Assembly (NCBI GenBank): GCA_019671005.1
Contig: CM033723.1
Location: 20,413,254 to 20,477,253 of the forward strand
Length of the DNA stretch: 64,000 bases
From: Hibiscus mutabilis
Lineage: Eukaryota > Streptophyta > Magnoliopsida > Malvales > Malvaceae
Direction: 5' to 3'
The notes below the pieces were generated by a model. The model ran no database searches and was not told where the DNA came from. It worked only from the letters and a program-made list of their open reading frames with translations. The translations under genes and the position numbers were made by a program. Positions 25,666-35,793 of this stretch are shown in pieces. Numbering within the stretch: the stretch's first letter is position 1; each line of letters opens with the position of its first letter.

Positions 25666-26930
25666 TCATTGAAGATCCTCAAGGCTGATTCTAAAGGAGT
25701 TCTACCTTATTTTATCTTCTATTTACTTATTTATGCATTATATAAAATAAGCATGCTTGAATTATTATATGTTATCATCCTTCTGCATATTATATTATAT
25801 TCATGCATATCCTATGAGCCATATCTTTATACTTAGCTAAATCATGCATATGTTGTGTTACACATCCTTTACTTATGTTTTTCTATCACTTGCATATTCA
25901 TCTTAGGCGTTCAATATGTATTCATCACATCCTTAGCTCTTTCATAGCTAATTTGATTGTTTTCTTAAATCATATAGGTACAGGTGATGATTAGGCAAGC
26001 TATGGCAGCTCATACTAGCTCAAGAATAAGGAATGATAACTCACCTAGCTTAAAGGAGCTCAATGCACAAAGATAGTAGATAAAAAGATAGGTAAATGAG
26101 CTGAATGAGAGCTAAACCGAGCTTAAGGGAGCTGAGGATAAGGAGCTTAGCTGAGCTAAAAGATCTGAAACTAGCTGGAAGGGAGCTGAGACCAAGTAGC
26201 TGACCATTGGAGTGTAGCTAGCTACAAGTGAGTTGGAGTGACACTAGCTAGCTGCAAGTCACCTATCTAGCTACCATGGAGGGACACCATGCTCACCATT
26301 CGGCCATGGAGGTAAATACTCATGCCTATCTATGTTTGGTGCCATTTTGAACCATCACCACACCTATTCGGCCATGCCTTGTGACTTATCAAACAAACAT
26401 GACTTCTATGAAGGGATTTGAACCCTTGCCAAATAGTTTAGGAGGCCTTTCGCCAACCCTTTCATTTCCTATAAATAGGAAAGCATTTTGTCATTTGTAC
26501 ACACAACTCATTTCCTTTGAATACAAATTACTTTATAAGGTTTTCTCTTAAACTTGTTCTTTTTAGAACTTTATCGACTTAGCAAGCTTTGCTTGTGGCA
26601 TCTCCTATCCTTCCATTTGATACTTCGGGTTCTTGGTTCATATAACCAACGGGTCCAAGTCCTATCTACCACCTTCAAAGCCATTCTCTTAAGGATCGGG
26701 GTTATGCTTAGCATAGTTTCTTCCTTTGAATTCTTTGAATACTATCACCTTTTTTTCATTTCATTTCACCATCTTCCATTCCATTTCCTTCACCATATCC
26801 AAACATACCCTACACTTATAAAACCTTTCCTTTTGATCCATTTCCTTAAACACCATGCAACCATACTTTTGCACCCTATACTTTCATCATCCCTTTTCTT
26901 CATTCTTTTTGGAAAGCATTTGGAGTAATA
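25666..26930 (+). repeat. LTR fragment of family N, plus strand
   Basis: The part from 26560 to 26800 matches the complement of 29280-29400 and the following bases (ACTTTATCGACTTA, then GGTTATGCT, then AGCATAGTTTCTTCC), so it belongs to the same LTR family as the minus-strand copies at 27460-28955 and 29088-29880. It has a likely promoter, CTATAAATAG at 26469-26478. An AGCT-rich stretch lies at 26000-26290 upstream. The left end is cut at the satellite border, and no PBS was found on the right, so this is a partial LTR. The ORF at 26554-26928 is inside it and shows no recognisable domain. Confidence 0.5.
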
Positions 26931-27459
26931 AGGCTTACTTGCAATCACGGTTAGGAACAATCAAGCTTCTCTCAACAACGTCAATTGGAGAGTTGGAATA
27001 TGCATGGTAATATACGGATGTATGTATTCAATCATAACCAAGACATAAATGTAAGAAACATGGAAGATAGGGATAGCTGGAATGGAAGGTGCATGCTCAA
27101 CTTAGAATATTGAAAATATGTGACTAAAATAAATATAAAGAAAGTAAGAAAGAACTCCCTCAACTTTCGTCCTTGCAATGCAAGATGAAAGTATGGTGAA
27201 ACTGAGTAATGTGTGAAACAGGATCGCATCATGTTAGATTAAAAAGGAAAAGGAAGAAAATATGGTGTATAGGTAAGTTTAGAATAGAAAAGGAAAAGAA
27301 GAAAAGGTTACTTACTTGGCAAGAAACTCACAACCTTTCTTAACCAACAATCAAAGTCTTGAAGAAGATGGCTTCAGGCTTGATGTTGAAGATGATGTTG
27401 TTGTGTTTTTCACCCTTAAACTTGTGCTATCCAAAACTTTCTGATAGTAGGCTGCCCGT
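26931..27459. other. Unassigned spacer
   Basis: AT-rich sequence without a recognisable protein, LTR end or satellite. Part of it (27360-27420, GAAGATG-rich) resembles wording in the neighbouring LTRs, but too weakly to assign. Confidence 0.3.
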
Positions 27460-28955
27460 TGATGTAGGACTCCTTTGATTGTTTCAAATCTAGGATAGAA
27501 GTAAGAATTCCAGCACAAAAGTAAGGCTGCAAAAGAAGACTTTTTGTAAGATAACATGGTGTTTTAGGGGCTGGTTTTGGGACATTTTTAAGGGTATGAA
27601 TTGGTGTTGAAATGATGGTATAAGGATGGTTTTTAAGATGGTAAAAGGTTGCTGGAAATTTGGACTAAAGTTTGGCGTGTAGGGTGGTGAAGAAGATGAT
27701 GAAATGTTGCTGGAAATTTGGTGTAAGTTTGGTGTGAGGAATGGATGAAAGGTTGCTGGAAATTTGGTTTAAAAGATGAAGAAACAAAGTAAAGGAACAA
27801 GGAAGAACCTATACTATAAAGAGTATAAACCCGAACCTTATACGTTCTTTGTTTGAAAGGACTTGGACCCTTTGATTAATGAGTCAAGAACCACAAGTAT
27901 CTGATGTAGACGCCACAAGCAACAAAGCCTAATAAGTCTTGAAAGTTCAATGAAGAACTGAAGTTGAGAGAAATTCTCACAAAGTAAATTTTATTCATCA
28001 AAAATTGATTTTACATTAACATAGAAGGCTATTTATAAGAAGAATACAAGGCACATGCTGAAATCAGATTTTGAATTATTTGCACATGCAAAAATAATTC
28101 AAAATTCAAACTTATTATTATCCCTATCCATTATGACGCCATGTTGCTTAAAAGCAGATGTAAAATCTAATTTTTGAGTTAATTTGCACATGTGGAAATG
28201 AATTTGAATTCAAATTCAAATTAAAAGAACTCATTCTTCTTATCCTTATACAAATGGCGCCATGCATGTGTTCCACATGCTGAATTGTTTGAATTCAAAT
28301 GCATAACCTCTCTTCCTTATCTTCAATTGCCGCCCATGCCTTAGAAGAGTGTGAATTTTGAATTACAAATCTGCCTTGTAGTTTTATCTTCATGCCGCCT
28401 ATATAAGATGACTTGTAGCTTGAGCTAGCTGCACACATAGTGTAGGACACTCCCTAGGTGTAGGCAGATGTCCCAGAACCTTTGAACTACATCTGGACTC
28501 GTGAGCTGACGTTGAGCTACGTGAGCTGAAGGTGAGCTGAGTGAGCTAAAGGTAAGCTGGATTGAGCTGAATCAGGATTGCTTGAGCTGAAATAAGCTGA
28601 GTGACAATGTGTTGAGCTGCACACTCATTGTTGAGCTGCATTTGAGCTGGCCTTAGCTTCCATAAGTTGTCCACACTTGTTATTTCCTGAAAAACAAATA
28701 AACACACAAGTAAACACACTTTAACTTAGCAAATTCAATACTTATATATATAAACTAAGTATAAGTTATATATTATGTCACATATTAGCATGTAACACAG
28801 TATATAGCTTATTGTCTAAGGCTGAAACATTAAGAAATGAATGGGAAGCTTGAATGCATTTAAGTGAAAGAACTTCCCTGAATAACTTAGCCTTAGAACG
28901 AGTGATTGGTCCCGTTGGCAAGGTCTCCGAATCAGAAGTAGATGTGCTCACATCA
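27460..28955 (-). repeat. Family N LTR, minus strand (3' LTR position)
   Basis: On the minus strand the LTR starts TGATGTGAGCACATC at 28955, directly after a purine tract, and would end near 27460 with ...CTACATCA. The same start occurs on the plus strand at 63097. It contains an AGCT-rich block (28497-28660), a TATA-like TTATAAATAG (complement at 28029-28038) and, at its sense 5' end, a short pol-tail reading frame. The left end is inferred only from the TG/CA rule, so it is less certain than the right end. Confidence 0.6.
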
Positions 28956-28990
28956 CTTTCTTTTCTTTGATTCGAAAATATTTTTAACAA
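28778..28990 (-). pseudogene. Gypsy pol C-terminal tail overlapping an LTR
   Basis: A 70-codon minus-strand frame containing P-T-G-P-I-T-R-S-K-A-K, the motif found at the extreme C-terminus of many plant Ty3/gypsy polyproteins. The A/B elements of this window have G-G-P-I-T-R-A-R-A-K in the same position. It begins in the short internal region and continues into the LTR, which starts at 28955. Nothing else of pol is present, so this is a leftover of an autonomous ancestor. A related but decayed copy is at 63110-63240 on the plus strand. Confidence 0.6.
28956..28972 (-). promoter_or_regulatory. Polypurine tract of family N element
   Basis: On the minus strand this reads AATCAAAGAAAAGAAAG, directly before the LTR start TGATGTGAGC. 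That position and composition fit the plus-strand primer of reverse transcription. Confidence 0.65.
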
Positions 28991-29073
28991 AATGAAATGA
29001 CAAAAGAATTACGAATTCTTTTTGCTTTGCTTGAATCATGTTTCACATGATGCACTTACTTCTTCTACCAATA

Positions 29074-29085
29074 GCTCTGATACCA
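29074..29085 (-). promoter_or_regulatory. Primer-binding site (initiator tRNA-Met) of family N element
   Basis: On the minus strand TGGTATCAGAGC, complementary to the 3' end of initiator tRNA-Met. It sits two bases after the LTR end (...TTACATCA, complement beginning at 29088). Only 132 bases separate the two LTR borders, so the internal region is almost nothing but PBS and PPT. Confidence 0.8.
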
Positions 29086-29087
29086 AA

Positions 29088-29880
29088 TGATGTAAGGTCA
29101 TTCTTGATGTGTTGGGGATGGAGACTCTGATTGTTGGATCTAGGAAAGAAGCAAGAAACCTTCAAGCAAGATAGGCTCAAATAAAATGGTCAAGGTAAGA
29201 TAAAAGATAGTTTGATGGTGGCTGCGGAAGATGGTAAGAAAGGTGTATGGATATGGTGATGGAAATGGCTGGAAATGATGAAGATAGTATCTTAAGAACT
29301 CAAGGAAGAAACTATGCTATAAAGAGCATAACCCTGATCCTTATATGATTTCTTAAGGGTTGACGCCACAAGTATAAAGTACTTGATAAGTCGATAAAGT
29401 TCTAAAAAGAACTAAAAGAGAGAAAATTCTAATAAAGTAATTTAATTGATTGAATGGGATGAGATGTTTACAAATGAAAATTACAACTCAATTTATAGGG
29501 GATGAAAGGGCATGGCGAATGGCCTTTGTATCTATTCGGCTATGTATGGTGCCTCCCTCCAATGGTGCCAAAAGCTTTCCCTCCTTGCAATTGCTGCTCA
29601 TTCTTCTTTCCCTCCAATTCGGCTAGAGACATGTTCCTTAGGATGGACATGACCCTTGAGCTCGTGAACTAGCATGTGTAGTTGGAGCTGAGATGAGCTG
29701 ATTGAGCTGAGCTAGTGAGCTGAAAAAGCTAGCTGACTTTTTGACTTCCTCAGCTACTCTTAGTGATGCATGTACCACAAGGCAATTCCAAGGACGAGAT
29801 GGACTTACTTTTCCACTTGGCCCAATAACCCGAGCCAAGTCCAAGATAATCAGGGACAAGCTGAATTCAACCATCTAAGG
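29088..29880 (-). repeat. Family N LTR, minus strand (5' LTR position, right end unclear)
   Basis: Begins on the plus strand as TGATGTAAGG beside the PBS. It shares ordered blocks with 27460-28955: a GGATCTAGGAAAGAAG-type block, CTATAAAGAGTATAA-like words, GACGCCACAAG, a TATA complement (about 29492-29499) and an AGCT-rich block (29655-29735). It is clearly diverged from the other LTR, so the two may not come from one insertion. The far end does not show the expected CACATCA and was probably cut by the D1 element. A 78-codon frame at 29638-29874 is unrecognised. Confidence 0.5.
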
Positions 29881-29939
29881 ATTCATGAGCAAAAGATTGC
29901 AAGCCGCCATGAAGAAAGAAGAATTTCTTGAAGTCCACA

Positions 29940-31659
29940 CTTAACATCCTTTAAGAATAATTGGGTCACAAAAACTCAAGTTGTTGCACTTTGGAGATGG
30001 ATATCCATGGGCCTTTATATGTCCATTAATTAGCCTTTTTTATTGTAATTAGACCCAATACTTGTTACTATAAAAGATTGGGTCAGATTTTTATTTTTAG
30101 CCCAAATTAGGATTTACAAGTGTTTTTAGGCCTAGTTAGCTTTTAAAACAGCCCACACATGCCTCCTTGCCCAAGAACCAATTTCTTATCATCTAAACCA
30201 GCCCAAATACCCTTAAATTCGTCCCAATAAAGGCCCTTATCAACTCTTACTTGCTGCCCAATCAAAACAGCTTTTATCAGCCCATTACTTGATGCCCAAG
30301 CAAACCAGCCTTCATCAAGCTTACTTGCTGCCCAAGCAACCAGCCCTTATCAGCTTATCACTTGCCTTATCACCCTATCCCTTGCCACACAAGCACAAGG
30401 AGTTTAAAGGCTGTTATTTTTTATTATTTTAATTAGATTAAGTTTTCCTTGTTTTAGTAGAAGTTAAATTACTTTGTCTATCCTTCACCTATAAAAGGAT
30501 GAAGCCTTCATCATTGTAAGACAGATTTCTTTGATTTATGAAATATTTAGTGAGTTTATTTTTGCAAGTGCTGATTACTTGTGCCTTCGAAGTCTTCTTC
30601 AACATAAGTTCGACGAGTTATTGTAATTAGACCCAATAGTTGTTACTATAAAAGATTGGGTCAGATTTTTATTTTTAGCCCAAATTAGGATTTACAAGTG
30701 TTTTTAGGCCTAGTTAGCTTTTAAAACAGCCCACACATGCCTCCTTGCCCAAGAACCAATTTCTTATCATCTAAACCAGCCCAAATACCCTTAAATTCGT
30801 CCAAATAAAGGCCCTTATCAACTCTTACTTGCTGCCCAATCAAAACAGCTCTTATCAGCCCATTACTTGATGCCCAAGCAAACCAGCCTTCATCAAGCTT
30901 ACTTGCTGCCCAAGCAACCAGCCCTTATCAGCTTATCACTTGCCTTATCACCATATCCCTTGCCACACAAGCACAAGGAGATCAAAGGCTGTTATTTTTA
31001 ATTATTTTAATTAGACTAAGTTTTCCTTGCTTTAGTAGAAGTTAAATTACTTTGTCTATCCTTCACCTATAAAAGGATGAAGCCTTCATCATTGTAAGAC
31101 ATATTTCTTTGATTTATGAAATATTTAGTGAGTTTATTTTTGCAAGTGCTGATTACTTGTGCCTTCGAAGTCTTCTTCAACATAAGTTCGATGAGTTCTT
31201 GTGAGGGAGATCATCTTCACACTCTTGCTTGCCTAGGTAATTGCATCTAGGAGGGTAGGTCAGAGCCGCTTGAGGTTGCTTGCTTAGATAATTGCATCTA
31301 AGAGGGTGCCGAGGACAAAACAACAACAACGATTCACAAGCCATCTTCATCTTCAACCTTCACACCATCTTCCATAATTCCATAAACAAAGCTGGAATTT
31401 TCAGATTTGTTTTATCTATCCTTATCTTAGTCTTTTTCAATCTTTCTGTTCTTATTCTTATTAATCATCATCTTATCTTCCCTCTTATCTTCGTTTCTTT
31501 GAATTTCCAGCATTAAATCTGAAATTTTCAAGAAAAGCCCTTCTCTTTTCTCTTGAATTTTTAGATCTGCCCAAAGCTTTCTTGATTGAGTCTAGAGCTC
31601 CTAGTTCTTGCAACAAATTGATTGAAGGCTTCCAAATCCAAGATTGCGCTACTCTATCA
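29940..31659 (+). repeat. D1 element 5' LTR with internal duplication
   Basis: The right part matches the D-family LTRs elsewhere (for example the complement of 55675-56400): CACCTATAAAAGGATGAAGCC, TTCAACATAAGTTCGA, GCCTAGGTAATTGCATCTAGG and GGACAAAACAACAACAA. It ends ACTCTATCA at 31659. A 578-bp segment is present twice (30041-30618 and 30619-31196), so the LTR has two TATA boxes (30489-30498 and 31067-31076). The first few hundred bases differ from other D LTRs and the usual TGATACATG start was not found, so the left border is approximate. Confidence 0.65.
30041..31196 (+). repeat. 578-bp direct tandem duplication in the D1 LTR
   Basis: Starting at TATTGTAATTAGACCC, copy 1 (30041) and copy 2 (30619) run in parallel at high identity up to the ACATAAGTTCGA(C/T)GAG block. 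Small differences (for example CAATACTTG versus CAATAGTTG) show that it is not brand new. It duplicates the core promoter. Confidence 0.9.
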
Positions 31660-32491
31660 AATCAATGCTGAATCCACTTCGCAAATTAGGGAAAATTTGT
31701 CAAATTCAGACGAGTGAATTTTGAGCTAAAAATTTCTAGATCAGATACACCTTTGGAGGAGTCACCACATAAAATTTCAGAATTTTTTGACATCAGGAAC
31801 ACCTCACAACAAAGTGGATCAAGTTTTAGCAAAATTAGGGGTTTTCCCCTACTTTATAACCCTATTTTCATTATTTTTTCTTCAATTTTTGATATTTTCA
31901 GTTATTTACCTTGTAGAAAGAAAAAAAAAGAGAAAAAAGAAAAAAAGAAAAGAAAAGAAAAGAAAAAGAAATAAAAATAAAGAGAAGTGAGAAAGCTCAT
32001 ACCTAGCCATCAACCACCATCAAGAATCATCAAGATCACCATCATCAACCACCACAAGCATCACATTGAAGTGGATTCAGCATTGGATTTCTTCCTTCAA
32101 GTTGTTTCCGGGTTGTGGGTTATCATCTTTCTCGACTAATTTTTTTCTACTCTTAGTTTTTCTTAAGTTCCTGCGTTTTGCTTTTTCTTTCTTCTGTTAC
32201 GCAATTTAACACCTTCTCTTTTCTGGTGTGAGTAGGACTAAAAGTTGCATTACAATCCTTCTTTCTTGCAACTATATTCAATTGGTGTCAAGCCTTTCAT
32301 TGGACTCCTAGTACAATTAGGACTCATTGTTTGGATTAAACTCCGATTGTAACTTGTTAACTTGTGGCAGGAAGGTCTTTAAAGAGCATTAGATCAGTTT
32401 ACTTGCCTCACTAAATATTTATTCCTTGGAGTGTTTAGTGAGATTTCTAGTTTTCTTTTGCTTTTCACCTTTTAAATCTGAGTGTTTCAGG
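31660..32491 (+). other. D1 5' untranslated leader without a PBS
   Basis: The sequence between LTR and gag. The PBS expected two bases after the LTR is absent; instead 31660-31680 (AATCAATGCTGAATCC...) is an inverted copy of 32068-32089. The rest is collinear with the leaders of D2 and D4. It includes a purine-only A/G tract at about 31918-31985 that D4 shares (complement 57540-57600) and D2 lacks. It ends GTTTCAGGATG at the gag start. Confidence 0.65.
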
Positions 32492-32687
32492 ATGTCAGAA
32501 ACGAGTAACGACGAAGAACCACATGAGGTGACTCTTCAAGAAGTTTTGGATACTCTCAGTAAACTTGAACGGACTGTAACCTCATTGGCAACCAAGCTTG
32601 AGCACATTGATACAGTTGTGATCGCAATCACTCAAACCATTGGGAGATTAGAAACCACTGCTATCGCAAGCGATACTGAGGAGCCTA
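32492..32687 (+). pseudogene. gag: D1 gag, piece 1 (N-terminus)
   Basis: Gag forms the virus-like particle of LTR retrotransposons. This piece starts at the ATG in TTTCAGGATGTCAG, the position used by D2 and D4. It gives M-S-E-T-S-N-D-E-E-P, a heptad-like helical stretch (T-L-S-K-L-E-R-T-V-T-S-L) and ends at E-E-P, where the minus-strand A/B complex is inserted. An upstream in-frame ATG at 32426 exists, but it is not needed and is weaker by comparison. The gene continues at 48472 and then at 62893. Confidence 0.88.
32683..32687. repeat. Target-site duplication GCCTA, left copy
   Basis: Five bases directly before the LTR terminus TGATATGATC. Repeated at 48467-48471 directly after the terminus ...TTCATATCA. 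The uninterrupted D2 gag has a single GCCTA-type site here. Confidence 0.9.
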
Positions 32688-33558
32688 TGATATGATCTCG
32701 ACTATGAGTTTTGAATCATATATGTGAATGCCCGATCGTGATTCTAGTAAGAACTCTGCAGTGCTTTGAATGTATTCTGAAATTACTCAAACAACAATGT
32801 AAGTAGAAATAGATAAATAAGAAATAGAAATAATGGGATGAAAGATATGTAGAAGGGGTGTAGGAAGAGTGATAGTTGTGATTATGGAAGAAAAAAAAAT
32901 AAAAGATGAAAATGTAGGTGAAGATGATGGGGTGTTGGCGTTAAGATGAAGAAATTCAAAGGATGGATTGTGACCCCCTAACTATAAAGAGTTAGGAACC
33001 AGCAATATAATAAAGTGGAAATGAAGTGGTAGGATATGGAACGTGACCCACTAGCTATAGATGAGCTAGGAACCAACGCTATAACAAAAGGGAAATGGAT
33101 GAAGACTACAAGACTAACTTGAAGCCGATAAAGTTCCACAAGAGAACAAGAATGAAAGCAATCTTTCAAAGATGTTTTATATATTCAAAAGTGTGTCCTA
33201 CAATGATCCTAAAGATGCCTATTTATAGTAGAAGTAGGCAGAATATGAAAAGGTGTTACAAGAAAGATGAATGCTCATCTTAATGCACTTGAATACACAT
33301 GAATGCTTTGTCCTTTCTTCTCATCTTCAAAGCTGATTAGTTTAGACAAATTGAGGTTGAATTTAGTCATATTTTCGTCCAAATTAAGAAGGACTCTTGG
33401 GCTGCCTTGTTTTGCTATCATATGAAGAGAAAGGGGATGAATGTGGACAAGGATGAATGTAGACATCCTTGCTGTCCAGTTTAAGTGCAACTCTTCATCT
33501 TCCAAGCTGATTAATATGACTTGAATGTCATAAAAAGGTGAGTTTCATCCAGCCTTCA
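32688..33558 (-). repeat. LTR-1, partial (871 bp)
   Basis: Corresponds to the sense 3' half of the 1.72-kb LTR. It begins exactly at the LTR terminus and stops at ...CAGCCTTCA, where LTR-2 begins at its own exact terminus. It contains the TATA complement at 33219-33228. It resembles LTR-4 at the diagnostic TCAAAAGTGTGTCC. Confidence 0.9.
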
Positions 33559-35280
33559 TGATATGATCTCGACTATGAGTTTTGAATCATATATGTGAAT
33601 GCCCGATCGTGATTCTAGTAAGAACTCTGCAGTGCTTTGAATGTATTCTGAAATTACTCAAACAACAATGTAAGTAGAAATAGATAAATAAGAAATAGAA
33701 ATAATGGGATGAAAGATATGTAGAAGGGGTGTAGGAAGAGTGATAGTTGTGATTATGGAAGAAAAAAAAATAAAAGATGAAAATGTAGGTGAAGATGATG
33801 GGGTGTTGGCGTTAAGATGAAGAAATTCAAAGGATGGATTGTGACCCCCTAACTATAAAGAGTTAGGAACCAGCAATATAATAAAGTGGAAATGAAGTGG
33901 TAGGATATGGAACGTGACCCACTAGCTATAGATGAGCTAGGAACCAACGCTATAACAAAAGGGAAATGGATGAAGACTACAAGACTAACTTGAAGCCGAT
34001 AAAGTTCCACAAGAGAACAAGAATGAAAGCAATCTTTCAAAGATGTTTTATATATTCAAAGTGTGTCTTACAATGATCCTAAAGATGCCTATTTATAGTA
34101 GAAGTAGGCAGAATATGAAAAGGTGTTACAAGAAAGATGAATGCTCATCTTAATGCACTTGAATACACATGAATGCTTTGTCCTTTCTTCTCATCTTCAA
34201 AGCTGATTAGTTTAGACAAATTGAGGTTGAATTTAGTCATATTTTCGTCCAAATTAAGAAGGACTCTTGGGCTGCCTTGTTTTGCTATCATATGAAGAGA
34301 AAGGGGATGAATGTGGACAAGGATGAATGTAGACATCCTTGCTGTCCAGTTTAAGTGCAACTCTTCATCTTCCAAGCTGATTAATATGACTTGAATGTCA
34401 TAAAAGGTGAGTTTCATCCAGCCTTCATTTCATGTCTCCTCAATGAATTTTGAAACCCCACTTGAATGGTGATAACATCAACCTTGAATGCCTTGAATTT
34501 GCTGAATTAAGATGGCCATCAATTGTTTGTCTCTTGGTAGAAGATGAAAGAACTCTTCCTTGGCTCAAATTCATTCAAATCATCCATGCATAAAATTCCC
34601 GTAATAAAAATTTCAGCCTGCACTGTCTTCAGTAAATCATTCGTATCTCAAGCTCCCGATATCGGATTGAGGTGATTCAAAAGGCATTGGAAAGCTAAGA
34701 GATGGAGGAATAACGTCCAATTGATTTCTGGATCCAAACACGTCTGTATCGCATCCAGAATTGGAAGACATTCTGCTGATATTCTTGCATCTGGTAAAAC
34801 CGTTCATCTTCCCTCATGCACCTAGACACAAAGGTAAACTTTATTCAATCTTTAATTGAAAACATGCATGTAAACAATTAAGAGTTAGTTTAATAAATGA
34901 GCTAGTTTGATGAATGAACTAGTTTAATTAATGAACTAACTTTATTCAATGAACTAATAATCTTGAATGAACTAGTTTAATCAATGAACTACTTAGTTAA
35001 ATGAAGTTTATAACTAAATGAACTACATGTTTAAATGCAACGCATGCTTTAATGAACAACATGTTTATTGAATGCAATGAATGTTATGCAAACTTTAAAT
35101 ACTCATGCAAATTCATGCATAAGCAAAGTAAAGTGTTCCTCCCTTATTATTTCTTCTTTCTCACGTCCCAAGCTTGATGTAAACATATTTTCCATGGCTG
35201 CTTGGAACTCCTTGGCCCTTGCTCGAGTAATGGGGCCACCTGGGTACTTCTCTGGGTCTTTACCATTGACGTTCATATCA
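33559..35280 (-). repeat. LTR-2, complete (1722 bp), 3' LTR of element A
   Basis: Runs from TGATATGATC to GTTCATATCA on the plus strand. In the sense direction its first 175 or so bases encode the end of pol; then a conserved LTR module (34617-34698) and a promoter-like CTATAAATAG (complement 34089-34098) follow. It is preceded in sense by a PPT (complement 35281-35295). Confidence 0.93.
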
Positions 35281-35769
35281 GTCCCTCCCTCTTTAAGGCG
35301 ATTTGTCCCCAAATCGTCATCTACATCATAAGGAGATAGGTCAGCAACATTGAAGGTTGCACTAACATTAAACTCACCTGGAAGATCTAATTGATAGGCA
35401 TTGTCATTGATCTTCTTGACTATTTGGAATGGTCCATCTCCCGAGGCATTAATTTGGACTTTCGTTGAGCCGGGAACCTTTCTTTCCTCATGTGCAGCCA
35501 CACCCAATCCCCTGGCTCAAAGGAAATTCGCTTACGACCCTTATTTGCTTGCTGCTCATATTGCTTGGTTCGTTTTTTTCAATGTTCTCCCGCACTTGTT
35601 GATGAAGCTTCTTAACAAATTCAGCTTTATTAAGTCCATCTTTATTCACAATTTGATCAGCGGGTAATGGTAACAAGTCTATCGGTGTTAATGGATTGAA
35701 TCCATACACCACTTCAAAAGGCGTGCCCTGTAGTACTATGGATCGAACGGTTGTATGCAAACTCCACAT
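35103..35769 (-). pseudogene. pol: Element A integrase C-terminal domain and pol tail
   Basis: Two overlapping frames, 35769-35488 and 35507-35103. The first has T-P-F-E-V-V-Y-G-F-N-P-L-T-P, the end of the integrase core, followed by a charged helical stretch. The second has G-D-G-P-F-Q-I-V-K-K-I-N-D-N-A-Y-Q-L-D-L-P (GPF/Y module), then F-N-V-A-D-L-S-P-Y and a tail with G-P-I-T-R-A-R-A-K. The tail crosses the PPT, which is translated as L-K-E-G-G, and ends 178 bases inside LTR-2. No classical chromodomain is visible; the tail may be the CR-type variant. One small frameshift separates it from the core. Confidence 0.85.
35281..35295 (-). promoter_or_regulatory. Polypurine tract, element A
   Basis: Minus strand TAAAGAGGGAGGGAC directly before the LTR start TGATATGAACG. 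It lies inside the pol coding frame. Confidence 0.85.
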
Positions 35770-35793
35770 GTGGTAAACTCTCCTCCCATGTTT

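Noticed and set aside
26554..26928. 124-codon ORF with many Leu, Phe and His residues
   Set aside because: Falls in an LTR fragment, hydrophobic from T-rich DNA, with no homologue recognised and no conservation in the related minus-strand copies.
29638..29874. 78-codon minus-strand ORF
   Set aside because: Inside an LTR copy; no motif recognised and not preserved in the sister LTR.
31292..31516. ORF repeated at 31292, 49854, 60329, 62521 and on the minus strand at 55817 (G-C-R-G-Q-N-N...)
   Set aside because: It lies in the transcribed part of D-family LTRs and is repeated with them; no start context, domain or codon conservation is visible.
31918..31985. Lysine/glutamate-rich overlapping ORFs
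   Set aside because: They translate the A/G homopurine tract of the leader, not a protein.
32978..33505. ORFs repeated in each A/B LTR (32978, 33849, 40440, 47034 and 33275, 34145, 40736, 47331)
   Set aside because: Within LTR U3/R sequence, repeated only because the LTR is; no known domain.
35068..35667. Plus-strand ORFs at 35068-35331 and 35401-35667, and the equivalents at 41661 and 41986
   Set aside because: Antisense shadows of the integrase C-terminus and LTR of the A/B elements.
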